Source: Epinephelus fuscoguttatus
Taxonomy: Eukaryota > Chordata > Actinopteri > Perciformes > Serranidae
NCBI RefSeq assembly: GCF_011397635.1
Contig: NC_064759.1
Span: 23,646,428 to 23,710,427, forward strand
Direction of reading: 5' to 3'
Length of the DNA stretch: 64,000 nucleotides
Below the pieces are notes generated by a model. The model was not told where the DNA came from and did not search any database. It saw only the letters and a list, made by a program, of their open reading frames with translations. Both the position numbers and the translations under genes were made by a program. Of this stretch, positions 56,648 to 64,000 are shown one piece after another. Positions within the stretch are counted from its first letter, which is position 1. Every line of letters starts with the position of its first letter.

Positions 56648-57644
56648 GGCGAGTAAGCTACCCAGTGGAGAGGATGAGGTCCCGTCTGAAGGATATCAAT
56701 CTGAGGGTGACACAAAAGGATGTAATTAGCTTTTTGAATAAGCTGGAAAAAAGTCTTTCCAGTAGAGCTCAAATATGTACATGATTAGTCAATCAGCAGA
56801 ATTTTACTATGAGCCATTTTGACAATTTATTAATAATTTCTACCATATATCAAGCTGCCTGCCAGCCTCTGGCTCCAAGGATTTGCTGCTTTTACTCTAT
56901 TTTAAATAATTAGCAAATGAACATATTTGGGTGTTGGACTGTGGGTCAGACGAAACAAGACATTTGAACACAGCCTGGACTTATTTAGATGTCATTTTTC
57001 ACTGTTTCTGAACATTTATAGACAACTGTCTCCTTAAGACAACTATCGTTAGTGTTTAGTTGTAACCATAGTCTGAGGACACACTGCAGTTAACTACCAC
57101 ATTTCCCAACAAGAAATGTTAGTCAAGCTCTCTGTCACACAAAAACTCGAAATTAAACCTCATATGCATTAACTGTCACACAGAAAGAGTGACGTGTTGG
57201 ACGGACTGTGATTAAAACCACGTTGTTTATGTGCTAATCGGACGCCCCAAATACAAATTGTTTTACAAGATTCGCCCTGATTAACTTAATCAAATTAAAA
57301 GAAAAAACACTGAGATTTAGCAACGTTTTGAGCATAGTTGGAGAATCGTTGTTTAACCTGCACAACACATAAAGTACATTAAGATCTGCTTACATTAATC
57401 AGTGTTGTTAACGCTAGCTGGCCGCTGTTGGCATCGTATTAATGTTACACGTTTGCTAAATGCTGCTAACGATACGCAGTAACGTTGACATTTACGTTAA
57501 TCCGAGAACCGTATTAAGTGAATGTAAATCTCTAACCTCAAACAGAAGTGCCACTGCCTATGAGTATTTTTAATAAGTAAACACAAATACAGTGCATTAC
57601 TGACCGCAACACATAAATAATGTCCTACGCTTGCTTTTACTATT

Positions 57645-57676
57645 AGTTAGTTAGCTAGCTAGCTAGCTAGCTAGCT
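57645..57676. repeat. (TTAG/CTAG)n short tandem repeat
   Basis: TTAGTTAG grading into six or so copies of CTAG; self-complementary tetranucleotide. Confidence 0.9.
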
Positions 57677-58018
57677 GCAAACCCATAAAAGCTCGAAAGC
57701 CCCTTGAGAAAGCTAACGTTAGCTTTGGTTCCCATGTCTGGCTAATAGTACACTCTGTAACATTTCGTAAAACTAGACTAAAAACATACCCCGCTAGTCA
57801 TCCAGACGTGTAGCGCTTAGTAACTCGACGCTCATCAAACCACTTGAATAAATCGGCACAAATAGCGCAATGTTTTCTAGCTACCTTCGGTTAGCTTGTT
57901 AGCTGCGATTACGGCTAACCTAGCTAATGTGGCTAACATTAGCTCGCTGCAGGTTTGGTCTGGAGAAGCGGTTGCTGACAAAATAGCTCGTGGTCGTTTG
58001 AAGGTTAGAAATACTTAC

Positions 58019-58200
58019 CAGACACACCTTCGACGCATTGTTGAAAACAGCCTTACTGTACTTGTGGTAATGAGACCAGCGCCAGACAACAGGCCGAGAC
58101 TCAGATCCAGTTTACTTCTACTTGACGCGGCTGCTGTTGTTGTTTACAGGCCATGGTGGCTCAGTGCCAGTATCCCTAGAGCCAAAATGTCTCATGGGAC
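58019..58200 (-). other. rxrb: Probable rxrb 5'UTR exon and promoter-proximal region
   Basis: On the minus strand a strong donor GTGTCTG/GTAAGTAT ends at 58019. Joining to the acceptor at 56685 (or 56700) puts the exon upstream of the MSSQQ start with an in-frame stop (TAA) and no in-frame ATG, so it would be untranslated. A short upstream ORF (MRRRCV, stop formed at the junction) is present. The transcription start is a guess; no TATA box is evident, and local CpG content is higher than in the surroundings. Confidence 0.5.
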
Positions 58201-58259
58201 CACCCATAACAGCGTTGTCATATGACACTCCTGCAGTACATGTTCCGCTTCACTTATTA

Positions 58260-61200
58260 TTTCATCATTCTGATTTTTGCTCATTTTAATTGTGTTTCAT
58301 ATGTTTATTTATTTTGCTCGAACAAATGCATTAAAATCATGATAGATTACATTTACTGCTTGTTTTTCCTTTTGCACCATATATTGTCCTGAAATGGAAT
58401 AAACGACCTTCCAAAAAACAAACAACCAACAAAAGGGTACAAGACTGATGTATTCAGGGCGAAGTAATGGAAAATGACACATTGCATATTTGCATATAAC
58501 TGGCACAAGATCCCTACTTGAACAAATAAAGGGAAAAGACATAGTTATTCTGGTCATGATGAGGTCCTGATATACAAACACTGAAGTATGAGATGGTAAA
58601 TTTCAGTACATTCAGTACAGACATGCTGTGTTTTTTGGGTAGCCTAATTCTGGCACAGCAGATCTAATCTGAGCCAACTCTTGGACAGCCACACCTACAA
58701 GAAGTGCTGGAATGCTTTTGCCTATGACAGGAGGGGAACAGTGTTGCACAACTTTTTAATGCTCCAATGATGTTGTTGGGTATCATTTTTCACCATCTGA
58801 AATATTTAACACAGTGTTCTGTTTTTGTAATGCTTTGAGGTCGTCTTCAGACTTCCTTGCTGTCAAGTGAACAATGAGTTGTACTTTCCAAACAGTTAAT
58901 CAGTCTCAACACGTTTTTAACACTTGAGTACAGAAGTGACTTGCAGTTTCTGTCAAGCAAGATCTACTTTTTTTTCACACGATTAAACTGTTTTAAATGT
59001 TCATGTTGTCACCAAACTTTCTAAGAAAAAAACCTCATGGGAAACTAGACAGCCTTGTCACAAGAGCTGCCCTCATGTAAGATGCAGAACCCCTAGACAG
59101 TAACATTTTCCAGTAAACAGGATCTAAAAATACTGCTTTTCTTTTCAGATTGACTACTTTTGCTTTGTCAATACTTAAGTGAATTCATCTAATATTTTAG
59201 TGAATGATTTTTATGATTCAATAACTCCTTTTTCTCAGTGTAGTGATCATGGACACATAGGAGGATCCAGAGATCAAACCTCCAACCATATAAATCAGGG
59301 GTGTCAAACATACGGCCCGTGGGCCAGAAGCAGCCCTTCAAAGGATCCAATCCGGCCCACTAGATGACTAGGCTAAGAGGTGCAAGGTTTTAGGAGCAGG
59401 TTAAACAGTGAATATCTGCTTCATGTAAAATGCTGCTTCAGAGGCTTTCCCACCCTGACCCGAATTTAGTTGTCTAAAAAAGCAAGCCACTTCAGCACAT
59501 ATTAATATGTAGTAAGAAAATTGGTGTTGATATGATACATCATATAGGTTCTGACGATATTTAAGTTTACACAACAGTTTCTGTATATTTTGAATAGTGT
59601 ATAGTAGTTGACTGCTAGAGTTATGTTTATATTTATATATTATATATTATATATTGTGGACAACATGATGCGATCGTGTTATGTAGTGTTGAAGTATGAT
59701 AACCTGAATACGATGAGAATACATAGAAATAGGACATCAAGTCGGTAGTGGACCACAAAAGACATAATTTTGGAAGGACTTGACCTGTCATTTTGTTTTT
59801 CTTTTTTGTAGTCTCAATAAACCTCATTAAACTTTTCCCCTGCCTCATGTGAGTACTGTGGATCTCCGGAAAAGGAACAGAAACACAAGTTTAAACCGAG
59901 ACATCACAAACTAAGGGGCCTAGGAGGTGTTGAAATGACCACGACACTTAAAGGTATTGAACACCGTGCACAATATTGTCAATCAGCAGCTTCAGTACCA
60001 AAGAATCTGAATTGAACTTCTATTCTAATGCAATATCAGTGGTAGTATTAGTATGGATAAATGCACATGTAATGACAGTGAGAAGTAGACTGAATGTGGG
60101 AAAACTGAGACATATTATTGAAACTGCACTTATTTTTCCTACAACATCCCAGGCTGTTCATCTGTCTTATAAACACATGTACGTTTATAAATGTACATGT
60201 ACTTCTTTACAGAAAAGAAAGGAAAAAAAATGGAGCTGTTGTTATTTTAGAGGTTAAGCAATGGTTTTATCGGTCCGGCCCTCTTGATCAAGTCGGGCTG
60301 TATGTGGCTATGAACTAAAATGAGTTTGACACCCCTGATATACATAATTGCTAACGTTCTCCATCAACTGAGATATTTTAAGAAATAAAATATGTGTTAG
60401 ATTTGTCCTAAACCGTTGTCAGTGTTTGTCTCCAATGTAGGACGTGGGAAGGGAGACACTGAAAAGAGGTTTACATGCACAACAACATACTCACCTTCAT
60501 TCTTGACGAACCCTGTCACTGATGGACAAGATATAAAAAGTCACACTCGGACTGGATGTTATTTCTCCAGGGCTGGCAGGGTGGGGTGATTTTAAAGTAA
60601 CTTCCAGAGCATGTAGTGTAATTATGTGTAATGTTAAATGCAACCTGTTGCCAAATAATGACAGAGCATTGACCCTGGGTCCTCAAATTAGTGTTACGTC
60701 GTTTAAATTTTAAATTAAGTTTGTCTTTGTTTTGTTTGATTGTTTTCCCAAAGAATTAAAATATGCTTTAAAATATGTTAACTAAAATTATTTAAAAAAA
60801 AAAAACCCTCTTATTTTACAGCACACAACATTAAAGATATACTGACTCTTACCCATGAAACCTTTGCAATCATGTTAGCTAGCCAATGCTAAATAACTCT
60901 GCAGCACATGTCCATAACGATGAGGCAAACTAGTCAGATAACATTTACGTGCTATTAAGACTGTACCAGTAATTATTACCTTAGTGCCTTAGTATTGAAT
61001 GCACCATTAAAAAGGTATGTTAATACATGATACTTTAGGCCGCCCTAACGTCATTGTAGACCCAGTTTACTGTGCAGCTCAGTTTTATACCTTATATGTA
61101 TTAGGGGGTCCCTGCCCCATCTTAAATTCAGCTGAGGGGTCCTTGGTCTGGTACATTTTTAAGACCCCTGGCTGAGATTCTTCATGTGTCACCAGCCTCA

Positions 61201-61505
61201 CAACGCTGCCCACTGTTGATCACTGTATTTCAGGTAACTGTTCTCATCTCAGAAAACCAGGAAGCAGTGGGCTGTACAGTCTGTGCAAAAGAGCAGGAAT
61301 CCTGATAAACTACTTTGTCTTTAGCGGCTGCTGAAGAGCAGTCTCTTAACAAGCCAAGTGGCATTCTTCTGACATACATTGTGCTGCTCACATCTGCTAG
61401 CACCTCATGTCAGACAGCAACGGATCATAACAGAATAACAAGTTAACCTTTACACAGTTTGTTTTTCTTTTTGTTTTGCTCTTGACTGGAAACAGATTCA
61501 GCAAG
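58260..61505. other. Intergenic region between rxrb and the lectin gene
   Basis: The only clear structure is the hAT-like element at 59296-60337. The rest is AT-rich with no convincing coding exon or RNA gene. The genes on either side are transcribed divergently, away from this gap. Confidence 0.55.
59296..60337. mobile_element. Non-autonomous hAT-like element, about 1.04 kb
   Basis: Both ends read CAGGGGTGTCAAAC as terminal inverted repeats, followed by a loosely inverted ACGGCCCG / ACAGCCCG block. Flanking octamers are ATATAAAT (59288-59295) and ATATACAT (60338-60345), matching at seven of eight positions, consistent with a hAT 8-bp duplication that has aged. There is no transposase-like frame. 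Confidence 0.85.
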
Positions 61506-62494
61506 ATGAAGGGGACTCAAACTTTGTATCTGCTTTATATCTCAGGTTTGAACCTCACATGTTTGTTGTCTTCATATCGTATTTGTTAATCTATGATGTG
61601 AATGCATTAATGTGGCTGGCTATTTGTGGAGACAAGATTGTTTTTGTTGTTATTGTTGGCATTCAAATTGCTGTAACATGTTTTCTGTACTTTCACAGGA
61701 TTTTGCTCCTTCGCACTGGGATCTTCAGATTTTCACCTTATAAACGTGTCTAAGACCTATGCAGAAGCAAAGGCCTACTGTAGAGCGATGTACACAGACT
61801 TAGCTACTATTCATAACTCAACAGATATGAATAATTTGATCAGTTTAGTTTCAAATGACGTTATCAGAGCCTGGATAGGACTGGAGGCTGGAGATGAGTG
61901 GATGTGGCATTGGTCCTGGCCTGATCAAAAACTGGATTATTTTAACTGGAAGAAGGGAGAACCAAAAACAAATAATAAAGACGCCTGTGCAGAAATGGAT
62001 CAACATGGCAAGTGGATTGAAAGTGACTGTAGAACTGGAAAAAGTTTTGTTTGTCATGGTAAGTGAAATGGCGTTAATTCAGTCAGAGTTATTTCCGATG
62101 GCGTGAATATTTAAGACATCGCTATGTTTAAAATGTCAAACCTTTGGACTTGCAGGCAACAGTGATGACAGTGCTCTCAAATTTGTTGCTGAGGCCAAAT
62201 CATGGAGGGATGCTCAGAATCACTGCAGAAGCTTGTCGTCTGATCTCATCAGCATACACTCAGCAAAGGAGAATGCGGCAGTACGTAATGTGTCTTTGTC
62301 ACAAAATGTGTGGATTGGCCTCTTCAAAGATCCCTGGAAGTGGTCTGATGGGAGCAATTCATCATTCCGGTTTTGGAAACCCTATAAACCAAGTAACTTA
62401 GAAGATCAGGACTGTGTTCTTGCTGCGTTCAGAGACGGAGGGAAGTGGAATGACCGGAAATGCAGCATCACGCCCAAATTTGTTTGTCGTGGGG
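61506..62494 (+). CDS. Tandem C-type lectin-like domain protein (3'-partial)
   Basis: Exons 61506-61545, 61699-62058 and 62156-62494, all AG/GT and phase 1. Exon 1 plus the start of exon 2 encode a signal peptide (MKGTQTLYLLYISGFCSFA). Exon 2 is a first CTLD: YAEAKAYC, WIGL, GEPKTNNKDAC, GKWIESDC, FVCHG. Exon 3 is a second CTLD: WRDAQNHC, VWIGL, KPSNLEDQDC, GKWNDRKC, FVCRG. Each has the four core cysteines. The EPN/QPD sugar-calcium triplet is replaced (EPK; KPS), and WND survives only in domain 2, so classical mannose- or galactose-type binding is doubtful. Several NxS/T sequons are present. It resembles the short mannose-receptor-like multi-CTLD genes abundant in fish. The last visible exon ends at a GTAAGT donor, so at least one more exon lies beyond or was not recognised. 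Confidence 0.85.
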
Positions 62495-62838
62495 GTAAGT
62501 TGCTGTATTACATGCTTTCTCTGTCAGATAAGTGGTCTTTATATAATATTTTGTAATCTTGTCAGAGGCATGGCTCGGGCTAGAGTCACAAATCTTATGA
62601 ATTTACAATCGACTTTGCAAAATCAAAAAATACTTGCAACTCGACTTCAACTTTAACACCAGTGACTCATGACTTTACTTGGACTTGAGACTTTTGACTT
62701 GAAAATACTTGAAACCTTCCCCCAAACCCAAAGATTAAAATGTATGTTTTTTTTTTTTTTTAAAAAGTGTGCCACAAATCAAATATTTTCTTGAATCAAC
62801 TAACATTAAAGCTATTCATTCCCAGCAAGTCAACACTT

Positions 62839-63530
62839 AGGGTGTTTTTACACTTGGTCCTTTTCAGCTCTATAAAAAAAGACTCGGAGCAGTGACTCAG
62901 CATTTTTTGCACATATATGAACTCTCCAGGAGGACTCGGACCCCTCTGAAGTCCTGAGTTCGGTTCGCTTCAAGTTCACGGTGCTGTTCATTTCACCTGT
63001 GCACTGTGAACACAAAGCGCTCCAGGTTGGCTTAGCACTTTGCCGTTGTATTCAGCCCTCTAGATCACATGCTGTTGCACTGGTATGCTTGAAAAACCAG
63101 GCAAAACCACGTCAGCCTGTAACACGTGCATTGATGCAGGACGAGGTTTAGTTTGGTCCACAGAAGATACTGCACATCTTCAGATGTGGAATACAGAATG
63201 CATCAAACAGCAACAGTCTACAGCACAGAAACACTAAGGTTTTCCTCCACTTTTAAGTAGATCTGAAAGTGAGGGGCTTCATAACCTCACTGCAGTGCTA
63301 CGTCAAAGTAAAAACAAAACTATGTCAATCCATATTTTATATAGGCTATAGTGTGAGCAGAAAGAGGACTGAGGCCTCATCAGAGCTGAAGTTGATCAGA
63401 CAGAGAGCTAAGTCCTTTTTGAAATTAACTGACAATGTGAACACAAAATAACTGAGTCCCTTTTCTGTTGGTCCACTTTAAGAGGACTCAGTTCAGCTCA
63501 TTTAAAAAGGACCAAGAGTGAAAACACTCT
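62839..63530. mobile_element. MITE-like inverted-repeat element
   Basis: The left end AGGGTGTTTTTACACTTGGT and the right end (reversed) AGAGTGTTTTCACTCTTGGT are inverted copies, continuing through TCCTTTT...AGCT and further inside (ACTCGGA / ACTGAGTCC). About 690 bp, non-coding. The target duplication was not resolved, so the class is unknown. Confidence 0.65.
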
Positions 63531-63611
63531 AAATTCCCCAGATCCACTTTGTTTGAACCAATCTGTAAGCATCCAAGCAAGCTGCAGGCGAGAACCATGA
63601 CAACTAACATG

Positions 63612-63798
63612 ACAGGGTGCTCACCTGGTAGAGCAGGCGCCTCATGTACAGAAGGTGTGTCCTCGCTGCAGCGGCAGTGGGTTTGATTCCAACCCATGGC
63701 CCTTTGCTGCATGTCATTCCCCTTCTCTCTCCCCCTTTCATAGTGTAGCTGTCCTATCAAATTAAGGCTAAAAGCCGCTAGAAAAAAAATAAAGAGGA
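63612..63798 (+). mobile_element. tRNA-derived SINE, same family as at 36196
   Basis: GCTCACCTGGTAGAGCAGGC is tRNA-like and GGTTTGATTCC (63680-63690) is the B-box. The body CCCATGGCCCTTTGCTGCAT, CTGTCCTATCAAATTAAGGC and an A-rich tail match the copy at 36196-36388. It is more diverged than that copy. Confidence 0.8.
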
Positions 63799-64000
63799 AT
63801 TAATGTTACATTACTGGGCAGCAGCTGGAAAAAATGATACCTAAGAATTTTGTTTGCATACAAAAACTACTCGGTAGTCAACAAAAAAAAAGTGCAGTAC
63901 ACAGACAGAAACACAAGAAATTATAACAAACTTGTTTTAATCTATAAATACAAATTTTTAAACGCATTCATGATTTTTGTAAATTTAATATATTATAACT

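Larger units (their letters stand above)
62495..64000 (+). other. 3' flank/intron of the lectin gene
   Basis: No third CTLD or terminal exon could be recognised. The stretch is largely a MITE-like element and a SINE, so the next exon probably lies to the right of the window. Confidence 0.5.

Noticed and set aside
57896..58225. 109-codon plus-strand open frame near the rxrb 5' end
   Set aside because: It overlaps the probable minus-strand 5'UTR exon, has no recognisable domain, and is explained by CpG-rich promoter-like sequence.
58260..61505. Possible microRNA gene near rxrb (mir-219 is near RXRB in mammals)
   Set aside because: Reading through by eye I did not see the mature miR-219 sequence on either strand; a tool search would be needed to exclude it fully.

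Overview
The window is vertebrate nuclear DNA from a teleost, most likely a spiny-rayed (percomorph) fish. It has large spliced genes with GT-AG introns, and the repeats are of kinds I associate with percomorph genomes: tRNA-derived SINEs, a Tc1 relic, hAT-like and TTAA-flanked MITEs, and CA microsatellites. Nothing bacterial, phage-like or CRISPR-like is present, and no wholly new system is evident. The interesting signals are fine-scale exon structures inside known genes.

Region 1 (1-46.7 kb, + strand): a formin gene recognised as fhod3. The 5' end (GTPase-binding domain exons) lies left of the window. Twenty-five coding exons can be placed between 3091 and 44132, giving 1494 codons plus a stop with phase-consistent junctions. 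They encode an armadillo-like DID, a basic/serine linker, a cluster of in-frame cassette exons (one strongly acidic), a charged coiled coil, an acidic region, a proline-rich FH1, the FH2 actin-nucleating domain, a 24-nt micro-exon SEDDDDSE matching the muscle FHOD3 casein-kinase-2 motif, and a C-terminal DAD with a ROCK-type basic/phospho-acceptor tail. A 3'UTR of about 2.5 kb follows.

Region 2 (46.8-58.2 kb, - strand): a retinoid X receptor beta gene (rxrb), tail-to-tail with fhod3. The two candidate poly(A) signals are only about 130 bp apart. Ten coding exons give 425 codons plus a stop, with a probable 5'UTR exon near 58.0-58.2 kb. A 42-nt mini-exon inserts 14 residues in the ligand-binding domain and resembles a tandem copy of the end of the preceding exon (helix 7).

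Region 3 (58.2-61.5 kb): intergenic, with a hAT-like non-autonomous element of about 1.04 kb.

Region 4 (61.5-64 kb, + strand): the first three exons of a secreted or membrane protein with two tandem C-type lectin-like domains. It ends at an open splice donor, so it is incomplete here. The downstream sequence holds a MITE-like inverted repeat and a tRNA-SINE.

fhod3 (sarcomere/actin assembly), rxrb (nuclear receptor heterodimer partner) and the lectin are functionally unrelated neighbours. I infer no joint pathway.
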